Assembly: GCA_913776885.1 (NCBI GenBank)
Contig: CAJYQC010000370.1
Coordinates: forward strand, 1 to 52,563
Direction of reading: 5' to 3'
DNA length: 52,563 bases
DNA from: an uncultured Variovorax sp.
GTDB lineage: Bacteria > Pseudomonadota > Gammaproteobacteria > Burkholderiales > Burkholderiaceae_C
The notes under the pieces are model-generated. The model searched no databases. It was not told the origin of the DNA and saw only the letters and a program-made list of their open reading frames with translations. This document shows positions 34,879 through 44,662 of this stretch, piece after piece. The position numbers and the translations under genes are program-made. Each line of letters opens with the position of its first letter. The stretch's first letter is position 1.

Positions 34879-36078
34879 ATGAGCAACCCATCGTCGTCCA
34901 CGCCGGGCTGGTGGCGCCGCAGCGGCATCGACCTGCGGCTCATCCTGATGTGCGTGCTGCTGGTCGTCATGGCCGTGGTCTTCAGCGTGATGTCGGGCGG
35001 CGTGTTCCTCTCGCCCGAGAACCTCTACAACGTCGCGCAGCAGACGGCGGTGGTGGGCATCGTGTCCACCGTGATGGTGCTGATCATCGTGGCGCGCCAC
35101 ATCGACCTGTCGGTGGGCTCGGTGATGGGCTTCGTGGGCGTGCTGATCGCCTACCTGCAGTACACCTCCGGCTGGTCGTGGCCCACGGCCTGCCTCGCGG
35201 GGCTCGCTGTGGCGCTGCTGGTGTCCATCTACCAGGGCTGGCTCACGGCGGTGCTGGGCGTGCCTTCGTTCGTAGTCACGCTGGGCGGGCTGATGTCCTT
35301 TCGCGGCGCGGCCTTCCTGGTGGCCGACGGCAAGACGCAGCCGGTGAACGACGAGTTCTTCCAGCGCCTGGGCGGCGGCTACGACGGCGGCATCGGCGTC
35401 ACCGCGAGCTGGGTGCTCGCCGCGCTGGTGGCGGTGGTGCTGTTCGTGCGCATGGTGCAGAAGCGCCGCGCGCGCCAGCGCTACGACATGCCCACCGAGG
35501 CGCTGTGGCTCGACGTGCTCATCACCGCAGTGCCGGTGGCGGTGGTGTTCGGCTTCGCGTGGGTCATGAACAGCTACCAGATCTCGTCCAAGAACGAGCC
35601 GCAGGGCATTCCCATTCCGGTGCTGATCTGGGCGGTGGTGGCCATCGTGCTGTCGTTCATCGTGCACCGCACGCGCTTCGGGCGCTACGTGTTCGCGATG
35701 GGCGGCAACCCCGACGCGGCGGCGCTGGTGGGCATTCCGGTCAAGCGCGTCACGCTGATGCTGTTCGCGCTGCTGGCGGTGCTGGTCACCATCGCGGCCA
35801 TCGTGTCGATCGCGCGCCTGAACGCCGGCACCAATTCGCTGGGCACGGGCATGGAGCTGTACGTGATCGCCGCGGCCGTCATCGGCGGCACGGCGCTCGC
35901 GGGCGGCAGCGGGTCGATCTTCGGCTCGGTGCTGGGCGCGCTCATCATGCAGTCGCTCGACAGCGGCATGCTGCTGCTGGACGTGCCCATCGGCAAGCGC
36001 ATGGTCATCATCGGGCAAGTGTTGATCGTCGCTGTGGTGTTCGACGTTCTCTACCGGCGCAAGTTTGGGGAGAACTGA
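34879..36078 (+). CDS. xylH: D-xylose-type ABC transporter, permease
   Basis: Inner-membrane permease of the branched-chain/ribose-xylose class, 399 residues with about ten hydrophobic segments. Blocks: [76 protein letters not shown] and [20 protein letters not shown]. Length and order match XylH. The ATG follows GAGGGGATCTG. It is followed by xylG after one base. Confidence 0.93.
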   Translation: MSNPSSSTPGWWRRSGIDLRLILMCVLLVVMAVVFSVMSGGVFLSPENLYNVAQQTAVVGIVSTVMVLIIVARHIDLSVGSVMGFVGVLIAYLQYTSGWSWPTACLAGLAVALLVSIYQGWLTAVLGVPSFVVTLGGLMSFRGAAFLVADGKTQPVNDEFFQRLGGGYDGGIGVTASWVLAALVAVVLFVRMVQKRRARQRYDMPTEALWLDVLITAVPVAVVFGFAWVMNSYQISSKNEPQGIPIPVLIWAVVAIVLSFIVHRTRFGRYVFAMGGNPDAAALVGIPVKRVTLMLFALLAVLVTIAAIVSIARLNAGTNSLGTGMELYVIAAAVIGGTALAGGSGSIFGSVLGALIMQSLDSGMLLLDVPIGKRMVIIGQVLIVAVVFDVLYRRKFGEN

Positions 36079-36079
36079 A

Positions 36080-36880
36080 ATGGCCGACATCGACACAACC
36101 AAACCCCTCGTCGAACTGCGCGACATCCGCAAGGCCTTCGGCGGCGTGAAGGCCGTGGACGGCGTGAGCGTGAACCTATATCCCGGCGAGGTGGTCGCGC
36201 TGCTGGGCCACAACGGCGCCGGCAAGTCCACGCTGATGAAGATGCTCGCGGGCGCCTACCCGATCGACTCGGGCGACACGCTGATCGCGGGCGAGAAGGT
36301 CAGCATCCGCACGCCAGCCGAGGCGCAGGCGCAGGGCATCGAGACCATCTACCAGACGCTCGCGCTGGCCGACAACCTCGACTCGGTGGCCAACCTCTTC
36401 CTCGGCCGCGAGAAGATGACGCCGTGGAACACGCTCGACGACCACTTCATGGAAGTGCAGGCGCGCAAGGTGTTCCAGCGGCTGAACAGGAACTTCACCA
36501 ACATCCGCGTGCCGGTGCGCAGGCTCTCGGGCGGGCAGCGGCAGGTGGTGGCGATCTCGCGCGCGCTGTACTTCAATGCGCGCATCCTCATCATGGACGA
36601 GCCCTGCGCCGCGCTCGGCCCCGAAGAGACGGCGATGGTCGGCGGCTTGGTGAAGCAGCTCAAGGCCGACGGCGTGGGCATCTTCCTCATCACGCACGAC
36701 ATGCCCGACGTGTTCTCGCTGAGCGACCGCCTCGCGGTGATGAAGAACGGCAGGCTCGTGGGCACCTACCGCACCGCCGACGTGACCGAGGACGAGGTGC
36801 TCGGGATGATCATTGCCGGCAAGCGCCCCGAGGGCAAGGAGCAGGCCCATCACGCGGACACCGCCGCGGCGGCTGCCTGA
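36080..36880 (+). CDS. xylG: D-xylose-type ABC transporter, ATPase (single domain)
   Basis: ABC ATPase, 266 residues from the ATG at 36080 ([20 protein letters not shown]). Walker [10 protein letters not shown] at 43-51, Q-loop [10 protein letters not shown] near 90-99, signature LSGGQ at 149-153, Walker [16 protein letters not shown] at 169-183 and H206 in ITHDMPD. Unlike E. coli XylG or RbsA, which have two fused ATPase domains of about 500 residues, it has one domain and presumably works as a homodimer. It ends 24 bp before the regulator gene. Confidence 0.93.
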   Translation: MADIDTTKPLVELRDIRKAFGGVKAVDGVSVNLYPGEVVALLGHNGAGKSTLMKMLAGAYPIDSGDTLIAGEKVSIRTPAEAQAQGIETIYQTLALADNLDSVANLFLGREKMTPWNTLDDHFMEVQARKVFQRLNRNFTNIRVPVRRLSGGQRQVVAISRALYFNARILIMDEPCAALGPEETAMVGGLVKQLKADGVGIFLITHDMPDVFSLSDRLAVMKNGRLVGTYRTADVTEDEVLGMIIAGKRPEGKEQAHHADTAAAAA

Positions 36881-36904
36881 GCGGAGACTCGGCAGAGGCC
36901 CGAC

Positions 36905-38068
36905 GTGACCACCACCGCCGACCAGCAGCTCGTCAAGCGCATGAACCGCAGCGTGCTGCTGCGGCTGCTGCGCGCGCAGCCGGGCCTCTCGCGCGCGCGG
37001 TTGGCCGGCGAGAGCGGCCTCACCAAGTCGACCGTGAGCCTGCTGGTGCGCGAGCTGATCGACGAGGGCTGGCTCAGCGAGGCCGGTGCGATCGCGGCCG
37101 ACGGCCTTGGTCGGCCTTCCACGCCGCTGCAGATCGACGTGGGCGTGCGCGCGCTCATGGGCGTGGAGATCGCCGTGGAGACCGTGCGCCTCGTGTGCAT
37201 GTCGCTGCAGGGCGATGTTCTGCATTCGCAGAGCCTCGAGCTGACCGACGGCTCGCCCGCGGGCGTGTGTGCGCAGGTCGCGCGCATGGCGGCCGCCGGG
37301 CATGCGAAGCTGCGGCAGCTCGGCCTGCAGCTGTCGGGCATCGGCGTGTGCGTGCCCGGCGCGGTGGACGACTGCACCGGCGTGGTCCGCTTCGCGCCCA
37401 ACCTCGGCTGGCGCAACGTGAGCCTGCTGCCCGCGCTCGAGCAGGCCTTTGCGGCCGCAGGCCTGCCGGGCGTGACCGTGCAGCTGCAGAACGACGCCGA
37501 CGCCGCCGCGCTCGGCGAGTACGAGTTCGCGGCCAGCGTGGGCCAGGAGGGCGAAGATCCGCTGGTCTTCGTCAATTGCGACGTGGGCGTGGGGGCAGGC
37601 GTGGTGCTCAACGACCGGCTGTTCACCGGTGCGCAGGGCATGGCCGGCGAGATCGGCCACACCATCCTGCAGCTCGACGGCCCGCTGTGCTCTTGCGGAC
37701 GGCGCGGCTGCGCCGAAGCCTTCTTCGGCTCGCGCGTGCTGGAGCGCGAAGGCGCCGACCTGAAGCGCGCCGCGGCCTTCTTCGGCGTGCTGCTGCAGAA
37801 CCTGTGGGTCACCTTCAACCCGCGCGCCATCGTGCTCGGCGGCAAGGCCTGCGCCGACCACCGGGGCTTCGCGCAGGCGGCATTCGAATGCGTGAAGCGC
37901 CATGCGGACGATGCCGGCATGCCGGCGCCGGAGCTGCGCACCGCGCGCTATGCGGAACTCGCACCCGCCGTGGGTGCCGCCGCACTCGCGCTGCACGAGT
38001 ACTTGAGGCCGCTGCAGCCCGATGCGAAGGCGCGCCGGGCGCGCGCGTTGGCGCGCGCGGCGGTCTGA
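36905..38068 (+). CDS. xylR: ROK-family repressor, XylR-like
   Basis: ROK regulator, 387 residues, GTG start. An N-terminal winged helix (RSVLLRLLRAQPGLSRARLAGESGLTKSTVSLLVRELIDEGWL) is joined to a sugar-kinase-like ROK domain: GVEIAVETVRLVCM, GIGVCVPGAVDDCTG, VQLQNDADAAALGEYEF and the zinc motif GEIGHTILQLDGPLCSCGRRGC. It probably binds the operator before xylF and releases it when xylose is bound. It is last in the xylFHGR operon. Its stop codon abuts the stop of the convergent regulator gene (TGATCA). Confidence 0.9.
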   Translation: MTTTADQQLVKRMNRSVLLRLLRAQPGLSRARLAGESGLTKSTVSLLVRELIDEGWLSEAGAIAADGLGRPSTPLQIDVGVRALMGVEIAVETVRLVCMSLQGDVLHSQSLELTDGSPAGVCAQVARMAAAGHAKLRQLGLQLSGIGVCVPGAVDDCTGVVRFAPNLGWRNVSLLPALEQAFAAAGLPGVTVQLQNDADAAALGEYEFAASVGQEGEDPLVFVNCDVGVGAGVVLNDRLFTGAQGMAGEIGHTILQLDGPLCSCGRRGCAEAFFGSRVLEREGADLKRAAAFFGVLLQNLWVTFNPRAIVLGGKACADHRGFAQAAFECVKRHADDAGMPAPELRTARYAELAPAVGAAALALHEYLRPLQPDAKARRARALARAAV

Positions 38069-39373
38069 TCAGCCGGCCGCGTCGTCTTTTTCTTCGCCGG
38101 CGTCGCGCCAGCCGCGCAGCCGCCGGTAGAGCGTGCCGCGCGACACCCTCAGCTGTCGCGCCGCCTGCGACACATTGCCGCCGTGCGCGGCGAGCGTCTC
38201 CTCGATCAGCTTTCGGCTGTGCTCGCGCAGCGTGGTCTCGGCCTGGGGCGAGGCCTCGGCGTCGTCCGCATCGGCGCGGGCCTCGGCCGCCGCGAGCTGC
38301 ATCTGCCGGGCTTCGCGCGTCTCGATGGCCAGCGGCGGCGCTTCGCCCGGCATCGCCACCGCGTGGCGGAAGTCCGCGCCGTCGGCGCCGCCCTTGAGCT
38401 GCGCCTGCATCCACACGCCCAGGCCGCTGGCCAGCCGCAGCGGCTGCGCGGCCTCGCGCCGGCCGAGCCGCAGCAGGCTCGCGAGGTCGTGGCCCAGCAG
38501 GAACTCCACGTCGCGCTCGTCCGCCGCCTCGGGCAGCCGCCCCAGCAGCCGCGCGCCGGCGTTGTTGAGCCAGGCGATGGTGCCGTCGGGCGCGATGCCG
38601 GCCAGCGCTTCGAGCGGCGTGCCCAGCAGCGTCGGGCTGGCCTGGAAGCGCAGGATCAGGTGGTCGCGCGACTGCGCCTGCAGCAGCCTGTTCTCGATGG
38701 TGGTGGCGTACAGCGCCACCATCGCTGCCGCGTCGAAGCCGAAGCGCCGCTCCTCCACCGTGAGATCGAGCACGCCCGCCAGCCGGCCCGTCACGTCGCG
38801 GATCGGCGCGGCGGCGCATTGCATGTGGCACAGCAGGTCGAAGTAGTGCTCGGCGCCGTCCACCGTGCAGGCCTGGCCGGTGCTCGCGACGATGCCCGGT
38901 GCCGTGGTGCCGACGATGTGCTCGGCGATGTTCACGCCCACGCGCGCCGTCTTGCGCAGCACCGGCTGGTGCGCCGCGGCCGGCTGCTGCGTGACGTGCA
39001 CCACCACGCCCTCGCGGTCGGTGAGGATGACGCGGCAGTCGGTGCCTGCGAGCGCGTGCTCCATCTGCCCCAGCTCCTGGCGCGCTGCTTCGAGCAGCTG
39101 GCGGTTGCGCGCGAGCGTGGCATGCAGCCGGCTCGGCGTGACCGGGTCGAAGGGCACGATGCGCTGGCGGTCGGCGTGGGTGCGGCTGCAGCGCATCCAC
39201 GACTGGATCACCGCCTCGCCCACCAGCCCCGAGGGCCGCACGCCCTCCTCGAAGAACTGCTGCCGCGCGAGCGCCACGCGCTGCGCGGGCGTGCTGGCGA
39301 AGAGCTGGCGCGGGGCATCGGGCGTGCCGATGCCTGCATCGCGGCCTCCAGCAAGGCTTCTGTCGAGGGCCAT
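38069..39373 (-). CDS. GAF-PAS-Fis regulator, AcoR-like without AAA+ domain
   Basis: A 434-residue regulator from the ATG at 39373 (MALDRSLAGGRDAG). It resembles the N-terminal half of AcoR-type activators: RPSGLVGEAVIQSWMRCSR near residue 48, a GAF-like sensor about 90-210 (GVNIAEHIVGTTAPGIVAST), a PAS-like region about 245-345, and a Fis-type HTH at 382-422 (LIEETLAAHGGNVSQAARQLRVSRGTLYRRLRGW). The sigma-54 AAA+ ATPase domain, with its GAFTGA and Walker motifs, is missing entirely. It is divergent from the quinohemoprotein alcohol dehydrogenase gene and is its likely regulator. Confidence 0.85.
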   Translation of the reverse strand: MALDRSLAGGRDAGIGTPDAPRQLFASTPAQRVALARQQFFEEGVRPSGLVGEAVIQSWMRCSRTHADRQRIVPFDPVTPSRLHATLARNRQLLEAARQELGQMEHALAGTDCRVILTDREGVVVHVTQQPAAAHQPVLRKTARVGVNIAEHIVGTTAPGIVASTGQACTVDGAEHYFDLLCHMQCAAAPIRDVTGRLAGVLDLTVEERRFGFDAAAMVALYATTIENRLLQAQSRDHLILRFQASPTLLGTPLEALAGIAPDGTIAWLNNAGARLLGRLPEAADERDVEFLLGHDLASLLRLGRREAAQPLRLASGLGVWMQAQLKGGADGADFRHAVAMPGEAPPLAIETREARQMQLAAAEARADADDAEASPQAETTLREHSRKLIEETLAAHGGNVSQAARQLRVSRGTLYRRLRGWRDAGEEKDDAAG

Positions 39374-39510
39374 GGGTTCGCTGCCTCCCGTTTCAGGATT
39401 CACACCGGCGTCGAATGTGTTCCGCAATGGAACAGCGCCGGACTGGGGAAATCCCGAAGATGAACGCGCGGCCCGTCCCGACGATTCTTGGCGCACAAAG
39501 GAGACCTGCG

Positions 39511-41628
39511 ATGAAAAGAACACACTCCAGGCTGCTCGTGCTCGCCGGCGCCTTGCTGTGCCTGGGCGCGACGAACACCGCCGCGGCCCAGAACAACGCA
39601 CAGGACCGCGCCGCCGCCGCGACCCAACGCGTGGACGGCGCATTCATCCGCGCCAACGCCGCGCAGAAGAAGACGCCCGACTGGCCCAGCGTGGGCCTGG
39701 ACTATTCGGAATCGCGCTTCAGCCAGCTCGACCAGGTGAACGCCAGCAACGTGAAGGACCTGGGGCTGGTCTGGTCGTACAACCTCGAGTCCACGCGCGG
39801 CGTCGAAGCCACGCCGCTGGTGGTCGACGGCATCATGTACATCACCGCGTCCTGGAGCGTGGTGCATGCCGTCGACACGCGCACCGGCCAGCGGTTGTGG
39901 ACCTTCGATCCGCAGGTCGACAAGTCCAAGGGCTTCAGGGGCTGCTGCGACGTGGTGAACCGCGGCGTCGCCATCTACGAAGGCAAGGTCTACGTGGCGG
40001 CCTACGACGGGCGGCTCATCGCGCTCGATGCCGCCACCGGCCAGAAGGTCTGGGAGAAGAACACCATCGAGGGCCAGAAGGGCAGCTACACCATCACCGG
40101 CGCGCCGCGCGTGTTCAAGGGCAAGGTCATCATCGGCAACGGCGGTGCCGAGTACGGCGTGCGCGGCTTCGTCACCGCCTACGACGCGAAGACCGGCGAC
40201 CAGAAGTGGCGCTGGTTCGTGGTGCCGGGCAACCCGAGCAAGCCCTTCGAAGACGAGTCGATGGCGCGTGCCGCCAAGACCTGGGACCCCAGCGGCAAGT
40301 ACTGGGAGGCCGGCGGCGGCGGCACCGCCTGGGACAGCTTCGCCTTCGACCCCGAGCTCAACCTGATGTACGTGGGCACCGGCAACGGCTCGCCCTGGTC
40401 GCACAAGGCGCGCAGCCCCAAGGGCGGCGACAACCTCTACCTGGGCTCGGTGGTGGCGCTCGATCCCGACACCGGCTAGTACGTGTGGCACTACCAGGAG
40501 ACGCCCGGCGACAACTGGGACTACACCTCCACGCAGTCGATGATCCTGGCCAACGTGAGGATCGGCGGCAAGCAGCGCAAGGTGCTGCTGCACGCGCCGA
40601 AGAACGGCTTCTTCTTCGTCATCGACCGCACCAACGGCAAGTTCATCTCGGCGAAGAACTTCGTCGAGGTCAACTGGGCCACCGGCTACGACAAGAACGG
40701 CCGCCCTATCGAGATCGCCTCCGCGCGCGACGGAACCAAGCCCTACGACGCCATTCCCGGTCCGTTCGGCGCGCACAACTGGCACCCGATGTCGTTCAAC
40801 CCGCAGACCGGCTTCGCCTACCTGCCCGCACAGCACGTGCCGATCAACCTCATGGACGACAAGGACTGGAAGTTCGACGAGAACGCGCCGGGCCGCCCCC
40901 ATTCGGGCCTGGGCTGGAACCTGGGCAAGTTCGCCAACGCCGAGCCGCCCAAGAGCAAGCCATTCGGCCGCCTCGTGGCCTGGGACCCGGTGGCGCAGAA
41001 AGAAGCCTGGGGCGTGGACTACGCATCGCCCTGGAACGGCGGCACCCTCACCACCGCCGGCAACCTCGTGTTCCAGGGCACGGCCGACGGGCGCCTGCTG
41101 GCCTACAACGCGAAGACCGGAGAGAAGCTCTGGGAGACACCCACCGGCACCGGCGTGGTGGCCGCCCCATCGACGTACATGGTCGACGGCAAGCAGTACG
41201 TGTCGGTCGCGGTGGGCTGGGGCGGCGTCTACGGCCTCGCGCAGCGCGCCACCGAGCGGCAGGGTCCGGGCACCGTCTACACCTTCGCGGTCGGCGGCAC
41301 GGCCAAGATGCCCGACTTCGTGCAGTACCGCATGGACAAGCTCGTGCAGGGCGTGAAGTACGACCCCGCCAAGGTCCAGGCCGGCACCATGCTCTACGTG
41401 AGCAACTGCGTCTTCTGCCACGGCGTGCCGGGCGTCGACCGCGGCGGCAACATCCCCAACCTCGGCTACATGGACCCCGCCTACATCGAGAACCTCGACA
41501 AGTTCGTCCTCAAGGGCCCGGCCATGTCACGCGGCATGCCCGACTTCACCGGCAAGCTCTCCAACGACGACATCGAAAGCATCAAGGCCTTCATCCAGGG
41601 AACCGCCGACGCCATCCGCCCGAAGTAA
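39511..41628 (+). pseudogene. PQQ quinohemoprotein alcohol dehydrogenase, interrupted by an in-frame amber codon
   Basis: A 706-codon frame for a periplasmic type II quinohemoprotein alcohol dehydrogenase. ATG at 39511 after AAGGAGACCTGCG; signal peptide to AAAQ. The PQQ propeller shows WPSVGLDYSESRFSQLDQVN, the vicinal disulfide pair in GFRGCCDVVNRGV, and the W-repeats. The C-terminal cytochrome c domain has NCVFCHG (CxxCH). Codon 323 is TAG (40477-40479) in ALDPDTG*YVWHYQETPGDN; family members read on with a Glu or Lys there, one base away from TAG. The downstream frame (40480-41628) is intact with no decay, so the stop is recent, a sequencing error or read through. No ribosome binding site precedes the GTG at 40483. 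Expected role: oxidation of alcohols with electron flow to cytochrome c. Confidence 0.88.
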
Positions 41629-41691
41629 GAAGCAGAAAAAAAAAGAAGCCGCCATCCCAAAAGACAGCGGCTCCAAGCATTCAATTCCAGG

Positions 41692-41779
41692 AACACCGAG
41701 GAACCGGCTCTGCCGGGCCTCAGGTGTGCCCCCGGAAGGGGGTTGGCGAAGCGACACGAAGTGCGCGCAGCCTGGGGGA
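41692..41779 (-). repeat. Structured 3'-end repeat, copy C
   Basis: On the plus strand: AACACC-GAGG-AA-CCGGC-TCT-GCCGG-G-CCTC-A-GGTGT, then CCCCC/GGGGG, then the invariant block. It carries GAGG/CCTC where other copies have GCGG/CCGC or ACGG/CCGT. It lies 8 bp beyond the stop codon of the minus-strand Bug gene and also within 65 bp of the convergent dehydrogenase stop. Confidence 0.9.
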
Positions 41780-41787
41780 GAACCAGG

Positions 41788-42762
41788 TCAATCGGCGTAC
41801 ACGCCGGCAGCCTTGATGATCGGGCCCCACTTCGCGATTTCCGACGAGACGAACTTCTTGTGTTCGGCCGGCTCGGTGCGCTTGTCGGTGGTGATCACCG
41901 CGCCCAGCGCTTCTTCACGCTGGATGAAGCCAGGGTCCTTCATGGCGGCCTTGATGGCTTCGTTGAGCTTCTTCAGCACCGGTGCGGGCGTGCCCTTGGG
42001 CGCGTACACGCCGTGCCAGATCGTCACTTCGAAGCCCTTGAGGCCCGACTCGTCCAGCGTGGGCAGATCTTTCAGCGCGGGCGTGGTCAGGCGCTTGCTC
42101 GTGGTCACGGCATAGGCCTTGACCTTCTTGGCCCCGATCTGCGAGGAGGTGTTGGTGGTCTGGTCGCACAGCAGGTCGATCTGGCCGCCCAGCAGGTCGG
42201 CGATGGCCGGTGCGGTGCCCTTGTAGGGAACCGGCGTCATCTCGACCTTCAGCGCGCTCTGGAACAGCAGGCCGCACAGGTGCGACGCGGCGCCCAGGCC
42301 GGCGTTGCCCAGATTGATCTTGCCCTTGTTGGCAGCGATCCAGGTCGTCAGCTCCTTGTAGTTGTTGGCCGGCAGGCCGGGCTTGCCGATCAGCGTCATC
42401 GGCACTTCGTTGACCATGCCCAGGTATTCGAAGTCGGTCTCGACGTTGAAGGGCAGCTTGCGATAGAGCGCCGGCATGGTCGACATGCCGATGTGGTTGA
42501 GCAGCAGCGTGTAGCCGTCGGGGTTGGCGCGCGCCACCTTGGCGGTGCCGATGGAACTGCCCGCGCCGGCGGTGTTGTCCACCACGATGGTGGTGCCCAG
42601 CGTCTTCTGCATGGCCTCTGCCAGGTCGCGGGCGACACGGTCGGTAGGGCCGCCGGCGGCGAACGGCACCACCAGCGTCACGGTCTTGCCGGCAGGGAAA
42701 TCCTGGGCGTGTGCACCGACGGCCGCGGCGGCAATCGCCGCGAGGGCGAACAGTTTCTTCAT
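41788..42762 (-). CDS. Bug/TctC-family periplasmic binding protein (orphan)
   Basis: Second orphan solute receptor of the Bug family, 324 residues, with a short Sec signal (MKKLFALAAIAAAAVGAHAQ). Blocks: [75 protein letters not shown] and WHGVYAPKGTPAPVL. No transporter partner nearby. It is divergent from gabD; the 284-bp gap should hold both promoters. A structured repeat follows its stop codon, as for the other Bug gene. Confidence 0.92.
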   Translation of the reverse strand: MKKLFALAAIAAAAVGAHAQDFPAGKTVTLVVPFAAGGPTDRVARDLAEAMQKTLGTTIVVDNTAGAGSSIGTAKVARANPDGYTLLLNHIGMSTMPALYRKLPFNVETDFEYLGMVNEVPMTLIGKPGLPANNYKELTTWIAANKGKINLGNAGLGAASHLCGLLFQSALKVEMTPVPYKGTAPAIADLLGGQIDLLCDQTTNTSSQIGAKKVKAYAVTTSKRLTTPALKDLPTLDESGLKGFEVTIWHGVYAPKGTPAPVLKKLNEAIKAAMKDPGFIQREEALGAVITTDKRTEPAEHKKFVSSEIAKWGPIIKAAGVYAD

Positions 42763-43046
42763 GTCGTCTCCGGAAAAGGGGGGGATTGAAAACGCCGCGA
42801 TCTTAAGGGCTGACCAGGGGCTGACCTATAGCGAATAGCCCTTAGCCTTTGGCCGTCATGCGCACCTTGTCGGGGCGCTCGGAGGAGCTGCCAAACCCCG
42901 GCCTGGCACGCGGGTTTGCGGCGGCATGCTTGCGGCAATGCGGCCGGCGTGGTCCGCTCGTCCTGCGGGCGTCGACACGCCGGGCCTTCCAGGTCCATTC
43001 ATCCACCCCAACTTCAGTTCGCACGAACGCCAGGAGACCCTCACCG

Positions 43047-44513
43047 ATGCAGACCATCCAGCTCAAAGACCCGGCCCTGCTGCGCCAGCAGGCCTACATC
43101 GCAGGCGCCTGGGCCGACGCCGACAGCGGCGAGACCGTGGCCGTCACCAACCCCGCCAATGGCGAGCAGATCGGCACCGTGCCGATGTGCGGCGCCGAGG
43201 AAACCGCACGCGCCATCGCCGCCGCCGAGGTCGCCCAGCGTGCGTGGGCGAAGCTGCCCGCGAAGGAGCGCTCGGCGGTTCTGCGAAGGCTCAACGACCT
43301 GATGCTCGCCAACGTGGACGACCTCGCGCTCATCATGACCACCGAGCAGGGCAAGCCCATGGCCGAGAGCCGCGGCGAGATCGCGTACGCCGCTTCCTTC
43401 ATCGAATGGTTCGCCGAGGAGGCGCGCCGCGTGTACGGCGACACCATTCCCGCGCCGCAGGCCGACCGCCGCATCCTCGCGCTCAAGCAGCCCGTGGGCG
43501 TGACGGCCGCCATCACGCCGTGGAACTTTCCCGCCGCCATGCTCACGCGCAAGGCCGGGCCCGCGCTCGCAGCCGGCTGCGCGATGGTGGTGAAGCCCGC
43601 CACGCAGACGCCCTTCTCCGCGCTGGCCTTTGCGGAGCTGGCCGAGCGCGCGGGCGTGCCCAAGGGGCTGCTGTCGGTGCTCACCGGCTCGGCCGGCAAG
43701 ATTGGCGGCGAGATGACGCGCAACCCGGTCGTGCGCAAGCTCACCTTCACCGGCTCCACCGAGGTGGGCCGCACGCTGATGAAGCAGTCGGCCGACACCA
43801 TCAAGAAGCTGTCGCTCGAGCTCGGCGGCAACGCGCCCTTCATCGTGTTCGACGACGCCGACGTGGACGCGGCCGTCGAGGGCGCGATGGTCTCCAAGTA
43901 CCGCAACACCGGCCAGACCTGCGTATGCGCCAACCGCATCTACGTGCAGCGCGGCGTGCTCGACGCCTTCACGCGCAAGCTGGTGGCGAAGGTCGAAGCG
44001 CTGAAGGTGGGCGAGGGAACCGCGCCCGGCGTCACGCAGGGTCCGCTGATCGACGCCAAGGCCGTCGAGAAGATCGAGGAGCACGTGGCCGATGCAGTGG
44101 CCAAGGGCGGCAAGGTGCTCACCGGCGGCAAGCGCCATGCGCTGGGCGGGCTCTTCTACGAACCCACCGTGATCGGCGGCGCCACCGCGGGCATGCTCTT
44201 CGCGCGCGAGGAGACCTTCGGCCCGCTCGCACCGATCTTCGCCTTCGACACCGAGGAAGAAGCCATCGCCGCCGCGAACGACACCGAGTTCGGCCTGGCT
44301 TCTTACTTCTACGCGCGCGACATCGGCCGCATCATGCGCGTGGCCGAGGCCCTGGAGTCGGGCATCGTGGGTGTGAACACCGGGCTGGTGTCCACCGCGG
44401 AGGCGCCCTTCGGCGGCGTGAAGCAATCGGGGCTCGGCCGCGAGGGCTCGAAGTACGGGCTCGACGATTTCCTGGAGGTGAAGTACGTGTGCCTCGCGGG
44501 GCTCGACACGTGA
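43047..44513 (+). CDS. gabD: NAD(P)-dependent succinate-semialdehyde dehydrogenase
   Basis: Aldehyde dehydrogenase that oxidises succinate semialdehyde to succinate, the end of 4-aminobutyrate catabolism; 488 residues, close to E. coli GabD. The ATG at 43047 (MQTIQLKDPALLRQQAYI) follows CCAGGAGACCC; the track ORF extends 66 codons too far. Catalytic residues are N160 (ITPWNFPAAML), E258 (LELGGNAPFIVF) and C292 (NTGQTCVCANRIY); substrate-pocket and C-terminal blocks ETFGPLAPIF and SGLGREGSKYGLDDFLEVKY fit the family. No gabT is adjacent, so related semialdehydes are possible substrates. Confidence 0.9.
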   Translation: MQTIQLKDPALLRQQAYIAGAWADADSGETVAVTNPANGEQIGTVPMCGAEETARAIAAAEVAQRAWAKLPAKERSAVLRRLNDLMLANVDDLALIMTTEQGKPMAESRGEIAYAASFIEWFAEEARRVYGDTIPAPQADRRILALKQPVGVTAAITPWNFPAAMLTRKAGPALAAGCAMVVKPATQTPFSALAFAELAERAGVPKGLLSVLTGSAGKIGGEMTRNPVVRKLTFTGSTEVGRTLMKQSADTIKKLSLELGGNAPFIVFDDADVDAAVEGAMVSKYRNTGQTCVCANRIYVQRGVLDAFTRKLVAKVEALKVGEGTAPGVTQGPLIDAKAVEKIEEHVADAVAKGGKVLTGGKRHALGGLFYEPTVIGGATAGMLFAREETFGPLAPIFAFDTEEEAIAAANDTEFGLASYFYARDIGRIMRVAEALESGIVGVNTGLVSTAEAPFGGVKQSGLGREGSKYGLDDFLEVKYVCLAGLDT

Positions 44514-44662
44514 CGGGCAGCAGGCATGCGCACCACAGGTAAGTGAAGTTTGCAGGCCGTCGAACTGTCCGACAGGCAGAGCCGGCGCCGGACGATGCGG
44601 CGGGTGCTTGCAGGGCCTAGGGTGGAAAGCTTTCAGCAACGAGCCTCAAGGAGTTTTCACCC

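Noticed and set aside
40477-40479. Pyrrolysine or programmed read-through at the amber codon
   Set aside because: No pyl genes are visible and the family normally has an ordinary acidic or basic residue here; a point mutation or sequencing error is simpler. Kept as a pseudogene call.
41635-41655. A-rich tract after the alcohol dehydrogenase as a terminator
   Set aside because: There is an A run but no stem in the right place on either strand to make an intrinsic terminator.
38865-41816. 983-residue plus-strand ORF overlapping the regulator and the quinohemoprotein gene
   Set aside because: It reads a different frame through two clear genes and has only Arg/Ala/Gly-rich low-complexity content.
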